From the NCBI GenBank assembly GCA_036381125.1, contig DASVDK010000171.1, positions 1 to 56,686 of the forward strand: 56,686 nucleotides of DNA, written 5' to 3'. The notes beneath the pieces were generated by a model, which saw only the letters and a program-made list of their open reading frames with translations, made no database searches and was not told the origin of the DNA. Source of the DNA: DASVDK01 sp036381125 [NCBI: Thermodesulfobacteriota bacterium]. GTDB taxonomy: Bacteria; DASVDK01. Position numbers and translations under genes: made by a program. Each line of letters starts with the position of its first letter. Position 1 is the first letter of the stretch. Below, piece after piece: positions 35,613 through 44,554 of this stretch.

Positions 35613-36953
35613 CTAGGCGAAGAGGAGGTTGGTGTTCTCCAGCTCGTCGAGCCGGAGCGCGATCTGGAGGTAGCGCTCCGCCTTGGCCGGCTGAAGGTGG
35701 CGGCGCGTCAGGTCGCGGAACTTGCTCGCGATGTCCTCCCGCGACATGGGGTTCTCCGGGTCGCCCTTCGGCGTGTTCACCCGGACCTCCTCGCGGCGGC
35801 CGTCGCGCGTGACGATCTCCACGATGGCGGGCCACTTCGCCGGGTACATCTCGTCGAGGTCCTCGTCCCGCTTGAGCACCACGCGCCGCGTCAGCTCCTT
35901 GATGTCGCGCTCCTCGAGCCGCTCCTCCGTGAACGCTTCCGGGCCGACCTTGCCGTAGCGGACCGCGGTGGCCACCACGAACGGGATGTTGAACTTGGCC
36001 GCGTACGGCGACGTCGCCTCGACCCGCTCGCAGAGGTCGAGCGCGGCGCCGTAGAGGCGCACGGTCAGCCGCTCCACCTCGCGCGGCGGAAGCTGCCGCC
36101 CCCGGAGCGCCTGGAGCGTCGCGTCGATGGCCGAGTGGAGGTGCCGGCAGGCGGCGTACGGCTTGAACGAGGTGCCGAGCATCTCCCATCGGTCGCCGAG
36201 CGCGTCGGTGAGCTTCTCGAGGCGGACGTCGCGCGAGGTCGCCTTGAGGAAGCCCTTCTCGCCGTCGAAGATCCGCTCGGCCGCCGAGAAGCCGCGCTGG
36301 GCGAGGAGCGCCGCGAGGGCGCCGTTCATGGCCGCCTTGCCCGCGTGGAGCTGCTTGCTCATGGCGCCGTCGACGAGGAACTCCCAGACGCCGGAGGCCT
36401 GGGTGCCGGCGCTCCCCAGGGCCCAGACGAGCTGCTCGGCGTCGAGGGCGAGCAGCTTGCCCGCCGCCGCGGCCGCCCCGAAGGTGCCGGCCGTGCCGGT
36501 GGTGTGCCACTTCTCGTAGTGGGTCGGGCCGAGCGCCTGCCCCACCCGGATGGCCAGCTCGTAGCCGACCGCGATGGCGGTGAGCAGGTCGCGCCCGCTC
36601 GACCCCTCGCGCTCCGCCATGGCGAGCGCGGCCGGGATCACCGCCACGCCGGGGTGCAGGAGCCCGGTGCGGTGGACGTCGTCGGTCTCGACCACGTGCG
36701 AGGCGGCGCCGTTCACGAACGCCGCCCAGACCGAGGCGGTGCGGGCGCCGGTCGGCACGAGCGTCGCCTCCTCGTTGCCCCCAAGCTCGCTCACGAGGTC
36801 CACGACGATGTCGGTCGGCAGCGCGCCGGTCCCCGCGACGGCCGCCCCGAGCCAGTCGAGGAAGCAGAGCTTGGCCATCTCGTGGACGTCCGGCGGGAGG
36901 CTGTCGTACGACGCTTTGCCGACGAAGTCGGCGAGTCGTTGCGATATCGTCAT
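35613..36953 (-). CDS. MmgE/PrpD family protein (copy 4)
   Basis: 446 aa from ATG 36953. Landmarks: LPPDVHEMAKLCFLDWLGAAVAG, FVNGAASHVVETDDVHRTGLLHPG, AVGYELAIRVGQA, WHTTGTAGTFGAAAAAGKLL, LHAGKAAMNGALAALLAQRGF, SFKPYAACRHLHSAIDA and NTPKGDPENPMS. Shorter than the three copies in the island and without other catabolic genes beside it; it may be the housekeeping or a differently regulated member. Substrate unknown within the methylcitrate dehydratase/aconitate decarboxylase family. Confidence 0.88.
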   Translation of the reverse strand: MTISQRLADFVGKASYDSLPPDVHEMAKLCFLDWLGAAVAGTGALPTDIVVDLVSELGGNEEATLVPTGARTASVWAAFVNGAASHVVETDDVHRTGLLHPGVAVIPAALAMAEREGSSGRDLLTAIAVGYELAIRVGQALGPTHYEKWHTTGTAGTFGAAAAAGKLLALDAEQLVWALGSAGTQASGVWEFLVDGAMSKQLHAGKAAMNGALAALLAQRGFSAAERIFDGEKGFLKATSRDVRLEKLTDALGDRWEMLGTSFKPYAACRHLHSAIDATLQALRGRQLPPREVERLTVRLYGAALDLCERVEATSPYAAKFNIPFVVATAVRYGKVGPEAFTEERLEERDIKELTRRVVLKRDEDLDEMYPAKWPAIVEIVTRDGRREEVRVNTPKGDPENPMSREDIASKFRDLTRRHLQPAKAERYLQIALRLDELENTNLLFA

Positions 36954-37263
36954 CTCAATCCCTCAGCATTCGCGCGGGCGTGTCCCCTCCGGGTGCCCGT
37001 GCCCAGCGGGCCCATCGACCCGCGTCCCTCGTCGACCGCGACCGCCCTGGCCTCCGTCCGCTCGAACGCCCCGGGCCCGCTCGGCCTCACGCCGTCGGGT
37101 TCCTGGCGAGGCTTGGCGCTCCGGAGCGCGGGAGTTACCCCCTGGCGAGGGGCAAGGCGGGCGACGTCGGCGTTCCCGCCCCACAAGATTCCACCTCGGG
37201 CCGGTGCACGCAAGCGCAATTTTTCTTTTTGTTTTCGAGCGTTGGAAAGGCCGGGCGGCAGGG

Positions 37264-37294
37264 TTGACAAGGCGTGTGCAAGGTGCAACATATT
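37264..37294 (+). promoter_or_regulatory. Probable promoter of tRNA-Leu(GAG)
   Basis: A consensus -35 TTGACA (37264-37269) is followed after 19 bp by CATATT (37289-37294), about 24 bp before the tRNA. The rest of the gap 36954-37317 has no gene; a T-rich stretch (37219-37233) lies in it without a hairpin. Confidence 0.55.
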
Positions 37295-37317
37295 GTGGCT
37301 CACCTTCGATCCCACGT

Positions 37318-37402
37318 GCGGAAGTGGTGGAACTGGTAGACACGCCGTCTTGAGGGGGCGGTGGCTCACGCCGTGGGGGTTCAAATCCCCCCTTCCGCAC
37401 CA
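37318..37402 (+). tRNA. tRNA-Leu (anticodon GAG)
   Basis: Acceptor GCGGAAG pairs with CTTCCGC, then discriminator A and encoded CCA. D-loop GGTAGACAC, anticodon loop TTGAGGG, stem CCGTC/GGCGG, long variable arm, T-arm GGGGGTTCAAATCCCCC. Length 85 nt and class II variable arm fit leucine (CUC/CUU). An integrase remnant begins just downstream of its 3' end. Confidence 0.96.
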
Positions 37403-38424
37403 ATCTCATCGATCGTTCCGACTTCTCCTGAGATCGCGCGCAGACGGCGGCGCCCCGCTCGGGGCCCCCGGAGGCGATCGTCCGCTCCGTCCGCATCGGG
37501 CAAGCGGCCGCCAGGGCGTTCGACGCGAACGCGCGCGTTCCTCGGCGTCGGGTGCCAGATCCGATCGCGCACGTGGTTCAGGTCGCGCGTCCCGCTCCAG
37601 CGGCAGGGTCTCCAGGCCGAGCTCGAGACGCCCGGCCGCCTGCTGCTTCACCTGGCGGTCGAGCGCCGCGGGGACCGGCGGCAGGCAGTCCACTTCCCGG
37701 AGACTGGTCTTCGTCTTCGGCGCCCCGTCGAGCCCCAGGCTTCGCGTCGCCCGGATCCGGAACCGCCCGGAGGCCCTGGCTCGGCGGGGCCGGCCATCGC
37801 TTCCCGGGCCTGTTCGGCAGGGGCCCGGTTGGCGCTCGTAACGGCGCAGTAACCCTCTGTCCCGCAGCACCGCCCGGAGCCATTCAGGTGGGCGCTCGTC
37901 CTCGAGCCCGAGAAACCCGGAATCGTCACCGAACTCGCGACTCCCGGGTGTCGATGCCGGCGAGGGCGTGGGGGTGACCACCGCGCCGGCGTCCTCGTCG
38001 GGGGCGAGGCCGACGAGGTCGATCGGTCGCGGGTGCTGCGCCGCGGCCGAACCGAACGCGTTCCGGATGGGCTCGAGGGGGTTGGCTGTGCGGAGGCCGG
38101 CCCGACGCGGTGGCGCCCGAGAGCCGCGAGGTCGGGGGTGACGGGCCGGTCGCCGGGGTCCGGCAGGGGCGCCGCAGGCGGATCCGGCACGGCGGCAAGG
38201 CCTGCGCCGCGAGGTAGCCGCCGAGGATCTTCCAGGCAATCAGAGTGGGCCGGTAGGCGGAGCGCCCCCTGTATCGCCGCACCAGGCGCCGTCTTCCTGT
38301 CCGCGGAGATGGGTCGCGCCCGAGGGCCGGGCGGGGCCGCGGGCGATCGGCCGGGCCGCGGCAGCGCGACGATGCGGAGCCGGTGCCGCGGCCCGTGGCG
38401 TGGACTGGAGCGAGCGGCCTCCGC
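37403..38424. other. About 1-kb decayed segment after tRNA-Leu(GAG)
   Basis: No intact gene. It contains the integrase remnant described separately (37500-37775) and, further up, minus-strand fragments such as RRYRGRSAYRPT (about 38250-38280) that might belong to the same lost integrase or its neighbour. The base composition is like the rest of the window. I see no second copy of the tRNA 3' end that would mark the far edge of an element. Confidence 0.5.
37500..37775 (-). pseudogene. Degenerate tyrosine recombinase (integrase) at tRNA-Leu
   Basis: Minus-strand pieces resemble the central part of phage-type tyrosine integrases: RIRATRSLG then GAPKTKTSLREVD and LPPVPAALDRQ (37691-37770) in one frame, and RDRIWHPT plus RNARVRV (about 37535-37572) in another, so at least one frameshift has occurred. 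The catalytic HxxR...Y region is not recoverable. Its position directly beside a tRNA 3' end is the classical integration site for islands and prophages. Assignment rests on motif memory, not a search. Confidence 0.55.
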
Positions 38425-39492
38425 TCACGAGCTCCCGGAGGCGTACCGGATCGGCCGGGTGACGGCGCGGGTCGGACCGACCGTCGGCAGGAAGGCCGAG
38501 TGCTTTCCCACGCCGCCGACCACGGCCACCAGCACGTCGTCGGGCTCCTCGACCATCGGGATCATCGCGTGATCGTCCACGGTGTTGAACCACTTCGGCC
38601 AGTTCCGCATGTCCCACATGCCGCCCAGCTTGAGCTTGTGCAGCGGGATCCGGGCGTTCTCGTACACGAAGCGCTTGACGTCCCGCTTGCTCCATCCGTC
38701 GGCGGCGATCGTGGCGGCGTGCTCGGGGCCGAGCAGCAGCAGGACGTCCCCGTGGAGGTAGGCATTGTTCATCGTCATGGCCGCCATGCCGTGACAGAGC
38801 GAGGACATCAGGTTCTGGGCGGTCTTCGACACGTGGTCGTTCAGGTTGTGCGGCGCCTCCACGGCGACGACGGTGACCGTCGACTCGTCCGCCGGGTAGC
38901 CACGCTCGACGTGCAACGGCTCCCACGGGCTTGCCGCCTGGTTCTCGGCGACGCACATCGTGTACTTCCCCGGCCCCGCCTGGGTGGACCTGTCGAATTT
39001 CCCGGGCGTGGCGCCGCCGACGTTGATGAGCGCGAGCCGGATTGCCCGGCCGATCGTGGCGTTCGGCCGGAAGCCGGGCCCGAGGGCGCCATCGGCCGAC
39101 TGGATCCCGAGCCGTCCGGCGATCGGTCCGTTGACGACGATCAGCGGCGCGCACGGGTGCGTGGTCGGCTGGACGCAGTGGAGGTTGAACCGCGGGTCGA
39201 GCACGGCCTCGACGGCGGCCGTGACGACCGGGAAGTACTCGGGCCGGCATCCCGCCATGACGGCGTTGACGGCCAGCTTGCGCGCCGTCACCTCTCCCCA
39301 CCGCGGCTCCATCAGCCCGATCACCTCGTCGGGCGGGTGGGGCGAGAACGCCAGCATCGCCTCCACCCGCTCGGCGGTCGGCGGCACGATGGGGAGGCCG
39401 TCGCTCCAGCCCTGCTCGACGAAGTAGTCCTCGATCGCCTCCAGCGAGTCGGGCAGGGTCACGACGTCCGACACGGTCTCAGGCCGAAGCAT
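38425..39492 (-). CDS. Unknown 355-aa protein, partner of the UGSC-family selenoprotein
   Basis: No named function recognised. The ATG overlaps the 3' end of the selenoprotein gene by 14 bp, so the two are translationally linked. Seen: SDGLPIVPPTAERVEAML near residue 30, HPCAPLIVVNGPIAG, RLALINVGGATPGKFDRS, GPGKYTMCVAEN followed by SPWEPLHVERG, NLMSSLCHGMAAMTMNN, and LLGPEHAATIAADGWSKRDVKRFV. No signal peptide or membrane segment; probably cytoplasmic. It may form a two-part enzyme with the selenoprotein; this is inferred from the tight overlap only. Confidence 0.75.
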   Translation of the reverse strand: MLRPETVSDVVTLPDSLEAIEDYFVEQGWSDGLPIVPPTAERVEAMLAFSPHPPDEVIGLMEPRWGEVTARKLAVNAVMAGCRPEYFPVVTAAVEAVLDPRFNLHCVQPTTHPCAPLIVVNGPIAGRLGIQSADGALGPGFRPNATIGRAIRLALINVGGATPGKFDRSTQAGPGKYTMCVAENQAASPWEPLHVERGYPADESTVTVVAVEAPHNLNDHVSKTAQNLMSSLCHGMAAMTMNNAYLHGDVLLLLGPEHAATIAADGWSKRDVKRFVYENARIPLHKLKLGGMWDMRNWPKWFNTVDDHAMIPMVEEPDDVLVAVVGGVGKHSAFLPTVGPTRAVTRPIRYASGSS

Positions 39493-40060
39493 GTGCCACC
39501 GCCCTCGCCGCCCGCATCGCGGCCATCAGGATCTGCGCGGCATGGCGTCCGCGACCGCGCACGACCTCCTCGGAGACTCCGCCGAATGGGTGCGGCGCCG
39601 AGACGACGGCGATGTCGGGGTAGCCGGCATCGGCGGCGAGGCGGTGCGCCATCCGCTCGAAGGACTCGGAGCACACGAGGATCGGAATGACGCCCCGCTT
39701 GCGGAGCTGAATCCCGTCGTGGACACTCCACGACGTGCAGCCGCCTCAGTCGCCGGTGCCCGTGAAGACCACGCTGCACTTCGCCGCGAGCTCGTCCAGG
39801 TACGCCTCCGGCGCGGGGATCGGCGGCGACTCCTTCGTGCGCACGATCGGCTCGTCGAAGCGGAACTCCCGACCGAGCGTCTCGACGAGCGCCGCGAAGA
39901 GCACGGCCGAGTTCGGCTTGTTGTTGCCCAGGATTCCGATCACCGCGCCGTCCAGCGTCGCGGGCAGGACCGCCTGCGAGGGGACCTCGTCCCGGAAGCG
40001 GGCGACCGGAGTGAGAAGCTCGATCGTGGCCGCGGACTTCTGACTCTTGAGGCTCGACAC
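39479..40060 (-). CDS. UGSC-family selenoprotein (in-frame TGA read as Sec105)
   Basis: 193 aa from a GTG with GGGAGGG upstream. The frame runs 104 codons to a TGA (39746-39748) and continues without a break to 39479. The junction reads VFTGTGD-U-GGCTSWSVHDGIQL, matching the UGSC-family pattern in which Sec is followed by Gly, Ser (here Gly) and Cys and then a Trp-Ser-x-His-Asp stretch. Both halves are needed for one domain (GILGNNKPNSAVLFAALVETL before, ILVCSESFERMAH and PHPFGGV after). The U-x-x-C spacing suggests a redox or metal-thiolate site. The family is known from selenoproteome surveys, but its reaction is not known. Last-but-one gene of a TTT operon. Confidence 0.88.
39715..39748 (-). 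promoter_or_regulatory. Bacterial SECIS-like hairpin of the UGSC gene
   Basis: After the TGA (39748-39746), ten bases lead to CGTCGTGG (39735-39728), a 5-nt loop AGTGT (39727-39723) and the perfect complement CCACGACG (39722-39715). The loop begins 18 nt after TGA, the same distance as in fdnG, and has G as its second base. Confidence 0.8.
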
Positions 40061-40073
40061 GCCTACCCTCCCT

Positions 40074-41057
40074 CTACGGATTCTTGAGGCTGCCGGCGAT
40101 CCGACCGAAGTCTTCGTACTCGGCCCGGATCCGCCGCTCGAACTCCTCCGGACCGAGGATCGCGATCTCCTCGCCGGCCTTCCGCATCAGCTCGACGAAC
40201 GACGAGTCGTTCGCCAGTTCCCTCGCGGCATTCGCGAGCCGCTGGACGACCCCTTTCGGCGTCCCCTTCGGCGCGAAGAGGCCGCGCCAGGCCTCCGTTG
40301 CGATCTCCGCGCGGCCGATGGCCTTCAGGCCGGGAAGGCCGGGCAGGACGGCTTGAGGCTCCGCAGACGTCACCAGGATCCCCTTCAGGGTGCCTTCCTT
40401 GACGTGGCTCACCACAGGACCGATGGAGCCGACGTAGACGTCGACGTGTCCGCCGAGCGCCGCCGCGGAGGACTCGGCCGATCCCTTGAACGGGATCATG
40501 CGCAACTCGATGCCCGCCGCCCTGAAGATCCGCTCGCTCGCGAGGTGAGGCAAGCCGCCGACGCCGTCGGTCCCGTAGGTCAGCCGGCGGGGGTGCGCCT
40601 TCGCGTACTCCACGAGGCCTTGCCAGTCGCTCACGTGCAGCTTGGGGCCTGCGGCCATGACGAGCGGCAGCGAGGTGATCTGCACGATCGGGACGAGGTC
40701 GTCGAGGCCGTAGGGCACCTTGTTGAGGTGCGGCGTGATCGTGATGTTCGAGATGAAGGCCGAGTACAGCGTGTAGCCGTCCGGCCGGGCGTGGGCCACC
40801 TCGGCCGCCGCCACGGTCCCGGCGGCGCCCGGCCTGTTCACCACCTGGAGCGGCTGCCCGAGCTGCTCCGACAGCCTGGTGGCGAGGACGCGCGTGAAGG
40901 AGTCCTGGCCTCCTCCGGCCGCGTAGCCGACGACCACGGTGATCGGCTTGTCGGGGTAGCCGGCACCGTCGGCGCCGGCCGCAAGGCCCGATGCCCCGGG
41001 GGCGAGGGCCATGATGAGCCCCAGGGCGATCACGAAACGCTGGCGAGAGCCTGACAC
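40074..41057 (-). CDS. tctC: TTT/Bug-family periplasmic binding protein TctC (second locus)
   Basis: 327 aa from a GTG after GGGGAGG. Signal peptide (FVIALGLIMALAPGASG), then Bug domain: YPDKPITVVVGYAAGGGQD, VVNRPGAAGTVAAAEV, ARPDGYTLYSAFISN, YGTDGVGGLPHLASE, GLFAPKGTPKGVVQRL. Captures an unknown carboxylate. Only 13 bp before the selenoprotein gene, so uptake and the selenoprotein are co-expressed. Confidence 0.94.
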   Translation of the reverse strand: MSGSRQRFVIALGLIMALAPGASGLAAGADGAGYPDKPITVVVGYAAGGGQDSFTRVLATRLSEQLGQPLQVVNRPGAAGTVAAAEVAHARPDGYTLYSAFISNITITPHLNKVPYGLDDLVPIVQITSLPLVMAAGPKLHVSDWQGLVEYAKAHPRRLTYGTDGVGGLPHLASERIFRAAGIELRMIPFKGSAESSAAALGGHVDVYVGSIGPVVSHVKEGTLKGILVTSAEPQAVLPGLPGLKAIGRAEIATEAWRGLFAPKGTPKGVVQRLANAARELANDSSFVELMRKAGEEIAILGPEEFERRIRAEYEDFGRIAGSLKNP

Positions 41058-41085
41058 GGTCGATCCTCCCCTCTTGTTCGATGCG

Positions 41086-42615
41086 CTAGGCGCGCTGATC
41101 CGCCGCCGGACGCCGCTCCCGGGAGCGCGCGCCCTGCCAGGCGCCTCGAGCGGCGACGAGCGCGATCCCGGCGGCGAGGGCGAAGAAGGCGAGCGCCAAC
41201 GGGCGCTCGAGGAACCCGGAGAGCCGATTGTCGAACAGCAGCAGCGACTGACCCAGGGCGGTCTCCGTGAGGCCGCCGAGCACGAAGGCGATCAGCAGGG
41301 GGATGGGCGGAAAGCCGAACCTCCGCATGACCATGCCGAGGCCGCCGAAGAAGAGCGCGACGCCGACGGCGACGAGGCTCGTCTCCGCCGTGTAGGCGCC
41401 CACCAGCGTCATGAGGAGCACCGCCGGGTAGAGGAGGTTCGGCGGCACGGCCAGGATCCGGGCAGCCGCCGCGCGGATGCCGATGCCGACGACCGCATGC
41501 ACGGCCGTGCCGATCACGAAGAGGGCGAAGAGCCCGTAGACGACGGGACCGTGATCGGCGAAGACCCGGGGGCCCACCTGGACGCCGTGCAGGAGGAACG
41601 CCGGGATGAAGAGCGCCGCCGTGCCGCTCCCCGGGATGCCGAGCGTGAGGAGCGGGATCAGGGTCGGCCCGACCGTCGCGCTGTCGCCCGCCTCGGCCGC
41701 GGCCAGGCCTTCCATCTCCCCCTTGCCGAACCGCTCGGGGTGCTTCGAGAGGCGCCTGGCAACCCCGTAGGAGACGAAGGCGGCGATGGCGCCGCCGAGC
41801 CCGGGCAAGGCGCCGATCACCGCGCCGACGGCCGAGGACCGCAGCATCGTCGGGAGGCAGCGGCGGTACTCCGCGAGGGTGAAGCGCTGCTTCTCGGGGT
41901 CCCTCAGGAAGGCCCGCATCTGCTCGACGGACACCGACCGGTGCCGCTTCCCGAACTGATCGAGCAGCTCGGGGATGGCGAGCAGACCGATGATCATGGG
42001 CACGAGCGGGATGCCGGACGTGAGCGCCAGGACGCCGATGTCGAACCGGACGGCGCCGTGGACCGGGTCCTGGCCGACCGTGGCCAGCAGGAAGCCGAGC
42101 CCGACTGCGACCGCGCTCCTGGCCGGCGAGGCCTGCCCGACCAGCCCGATGATGGTGAGGGCGCATACGACGAGCGCGAAGTACTCCGGCGGGCCGATCT
42201 TCAGGGCGTACGGCGCCAGGACGGCCGCGCCGAAGATCAGCACGAGGGCCGCGAACAGGTCGGCGGTGACCGAACTCCAGAGCGCGATCCGCAGCGCCTT
42301 GCCCGCCATGCCCTGACGAGCCATCGGGTAGCCGTCGAGGACCGTAGCCGAGGCCTCCGCCGTGCCGGGGGTCGCAAGCAGGATCGCGGTCGTCGAGCCG
42401 CCGAAGCAGCCCCCCTTGTAGATCCCGACCAGCAACGCCAGCGCGCCGACCGGCGAGAGGTACGCGGTGAAGGGCAGCAGGAGCGCAATGGCCTGGATGG
42501 CGGAAAGGCCCGGGATGGCCGCCGCGAGGTCGCCGACGATCGTGCCGACGGCGAGCAGCAGCATCGTGTCCCATCTGACGGCCTGCTCGATGCCCTGGAG
42601 CAACTCACCCGCCAT
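41086..42615 (-). CDS. tctA: TTT transporter large membrane subunit TctA (second locus)
   Basis: 509 aa, about 12 membrane segments. Motifs: AAAIPGLSAIQAIALLLPFT, YKGGCFGGSTTAILLATPG, ALPGLGGAIAAFVSYGVA, AAEAGDSATVGPTLIPLLTLGIPGSGTAALF. Diverged from the TctA at 24179, with GDSATVGP in place of GANNACSA, so the substrates probably differ. Lies between tctB and tctC. Confidence 0.94.
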   Translation of the reverse strand: MAGELLQGIEQAVRWDTMLLLAVGTIVGDLAAAIPGLSAIQAIALLLPFTAYLSPVGALALLVGIYKGGCFGGSTTAILLATPGTAEASATVLDGYPMARQGMAGKALRIALWSSVTADLFAALVLIFGAAVLAPYALKIGPPEYFALVVCALTIIGLVGQASPARSAVAVGLGFLLATVGQDPVHGAVRFDIGVLALTSGIPLVPMIIGLLAIPELLDQFGKRHRSVSVEQMRAFLRDPEKQRFTLAEYRRCLPTMLRSSAVGAVIGALPGLGGAIAAFVSYGVARRLSKHPERFGKGEMEGLAAAEAGDSATVGPTLIPLLTLGIPGSGTAALFIPAFLLHGVQVGPRVFADHGPVVYGLFALFVIGTAVHAVVGIGIRAAAARILAVPPNLLYPAVLLMTLVGAYTAETSLVAVGVALFFGGLGMVMRRFGFPPIPLLIAFVLGGLTETALGQSLLLFDNRLSGFLERPLALAFFALAAGIALVAARGAWQGARSRERRPAADQRA

Positions 42616-42627
42616 GAGGCCTCCCGG

Positions 42628-43110
42628 CTAGCCCCAGGGACCCGAGGGAAGCGGAACGCCCAGCAGCCGCTCGAAGACGTAGAAGAGCGCCGCCGTGTAC
42701 CCGACGGTGAAGCAGACCCGCGTCGCCCAGCCGCGAACGCCCCAGACGACGATGAGGGAGAAGAGAAACAGGGGCGTCGCGGCGAGGAAACCGAGGTGAG
42801 GAAGGAGCGCCGCGTAGAGGACGCTCCCCAGCCAGAGCGCGAGCGGCGGGAGGGCGGCCTCGGGCTCCGCCTCGGATGCGCCCACGCCGGCGCCGGCTTC
42901 CCGACTCCGCGCTCGCCACAGGCCGGCGACGACGATCACCAGCCCTCCACCGGTCATCGCGGCGGCGGCGAGGCCGGGAAAGAGCTTCGGCGACATCCCG
43001 CCGGCCAGCGCGAGCCCCGTCCACTCCTGGCTCCGGATGTAGGCGAGCACCGCCGAGCCGACGAGCGCCACGACGCCGCCGGTGAGGACCTCGCGGGTCA
43101 GGCCGGCCAT
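42628..43110 (-). CDS. tctB: TTT transporter small membrane subunit TctB (second locus)
   Basis: 160 aa with four membrane segments (GGVVALVGSAVLAYI, LAAAAMTGGGLVIVVAGLW, LALWLGSVLYAALLPHLGF, TPLFLFSLIVVWGV). First gene of the operon tctB-tctA-tctC-UGSC-partner; ATG 43110. Its promoter should lie in the IclR-operator-like region upstream. Confidence 0.85.
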   Translation of the reverse strand: MAGLTREVLTGGVVALVGSAVLAYIRSQEWTGLALAGGMSPKLFPGLAAAAMTGGGLVIVVAGLWRARSREAGAGVGASEAEPEAALPPLALWLGSVLYAALLPHLGFLAATPLFLFSLIVVWGVRGWATRVCFTVGYTAALFYVFERLLGVPLPSGPWG

Positions 43111-43204
43111 CGCGACGCGCCCACGGTGAGCCGCCGTTCGCGCGAGGCCGAACCCTGCGGCGCGAGACGCGTCGGCCTTCGCCGGCCCGTCCGGGTTCTA
43201 ATAG

Positions 43205-43227
43205 TGGAACGATGTTTCATGTTTCCA
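43205..43227. promoter_or_regulatory. IclR-type operator-like motif upstream of the UGSC transporter operon
   Basis: TGGAAC-GAT-GTTTCA (43205-43219) is a near-palindrome (arms match at 5 of 6), continued by GTTTCCA, with ATGTTTC repeated head to tail (43212-43218, 43219-43225). IclR-family sites are of the TGGAA/TTCCA type. An IclR gene lies about 360 bp away and the motif sits about 95 bp above tctB. The rest of 43111-43585 shows no gene. Confidence 0.5.
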
Positions 43228-43585
43228 TCCTACTCGCTTCGCGAGGACGACGCAACACGCAACCGTCGTTCGCCGGCAGTCCGACGGGCCAGCGAGAGGG
43301 CTGTCGATGGGATCGATGGAGGTCCCGATGGGGTGCGGCGCGGGAGGGGGCGCCGGCATCGACGCGCTCGAGGCGGCGCTGCCGCTCGAGCAGGCCGCGA
43401 CTGCGCACGAGCGGATCGAGCGGCGTTCACGCGAGCGCGGCGCGAGCGCTCACGAGGAAGAGTCGAGCACCAGGTAGGGCGACCGGGATGCCGTGCCGTT
43501 GCCTCCGTCGGTGCGAAGGCCCATAACCCTTCGCCCGACGCCCGGAGGCCTCCATCTCCTGGCCGCGGGGCGCGGCGGCCCGGGC

Positions 43586-44347
43586 CTACCGTCCGGCGAC
43601 ATAGCCGAGGGCCCGCGAGAAGTCGGCCGCCACGTCGAGGACGTGCTTCTTGAGGTCCACCACTCGCTCGTCGTCCGCGTAGGGCAACGGCACGGCCACG
43701 GCGAGCGCGGCCGACGCCGACGAGGATCGGTCCAGCACCGGGGCGGCAATGCCGAAGACCTCGCGGAGGCGGCCGCCGTAGTTGGTGGCGACGCCGTCCC
43801 GGCGCACCCGCTGGAGCTCGGACCGCAGGGCGGCCGGAGACGTGATCGTCCGCCCGGTGACGGCTGCGAGACCGACCCCGATCACCCGCTCCACGATCGC
43901 GCGATCGGAGAACGCGAGCAGCGCGAGCCCCGACGCGGTCGCATGGGCCGGCAGGCGCGCGCCGACGTGCGAGGTGGCGCTCAGGCGCTTGCGGCTCTCG
44001 ATCACGTCGATGTGGACGACTTCCGTCCGGTCGAGGACGGAGAGGAGCACGGTCTCGCCGGTCAGCTCGTGGAGCCGCTGCACGTATCGCCGGCCGAGGC
44101 TCCGGAGGTTCGCGGTGACGAGCGACCGGCTCCCCACCTCGAAGAGCCGCAGCGAGAGCTGGTATTCGCCGGTGGCCGTGTCCTTCTCGAGGTACCCGAG
44201 CGACTCCAGCGTGAAGAGCAGCCGGTAGACGTTCGTCTTGGGCAGGCCCATGAGCTTCTGCAACGTGGGGATGTTGAGCCTCGGCCGGTCGACCGTGAAC
44301 TGCTCGAGCAGAAGCATGGCCTCGCCGACCGTCTTGAGCGGCTTCAC
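43586..44347 (-). CDS. IclR-family transcriptional regulator
   Basis: 253 aa from the GTG at 44347, the normal length for the family; longer readings upstream are Arg-rich and unlikely. N-terminal winged helix (KTVGEAMLLLEQF, IPTLQKLMGLPKTNVYRLLFTLESLGYLE split by the wing) and C-terminal ligand domain (ETVLLSVLDRTEVVHID, GARLPAHATASGLALLAF, DGVATNYGGRLREVFGIAAPVLD). Transcribed toward the transporter operon, which it probably controls through the site at 43205. Confidence 0.9.
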   Translation of the reverse strand: MKPLKTVGEAMLLLEQFTVDRPRLNIPTLQKLMGLPKTNVYRLLFTLESLGYLEKDTATGEYQLSLRLFEVGSRSLVTANLRSLGRRYVQRLHELTGETVLLSVLDRTEVVHIDVIESRKRLSATSHVGARLPAHATASGLALLAFSDRAIVERVIGVGLAAVTGRTITSPAALRSELQRVRRDGVATNYGGRLREVFGIAAPVLDRSSSASAALAVAVPLPYADDERVVDLKKHVLDVAADFSRALGYVAGR

Positions 44348-44554
44348 TCCCGGCCGCGTGCCGCGCGACGCGCCCGCGCCGACGAGCCGGTCACCGACCG
44401 TCCCCCGTCGGCGTCGCGACCACCGGATCTGGCCTCTTCGAACCTTGCGACGCACGCGTCCGCCCCCGTGCCGATGGATCTGCGGCCGAGGCGCCCGCCG
44501 CACCGCGGCACGCGCCTCTCGCTTGCAAGCAGATCGGCATCGCCCCATATTACT

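Noticed and set aside
39479-39676. Separate 65-aa protein starting inside the UGSC gene
   Set aside because: In frame with the first 104 codons across a TGA at the family Sec position; splitting it breaks one domain.
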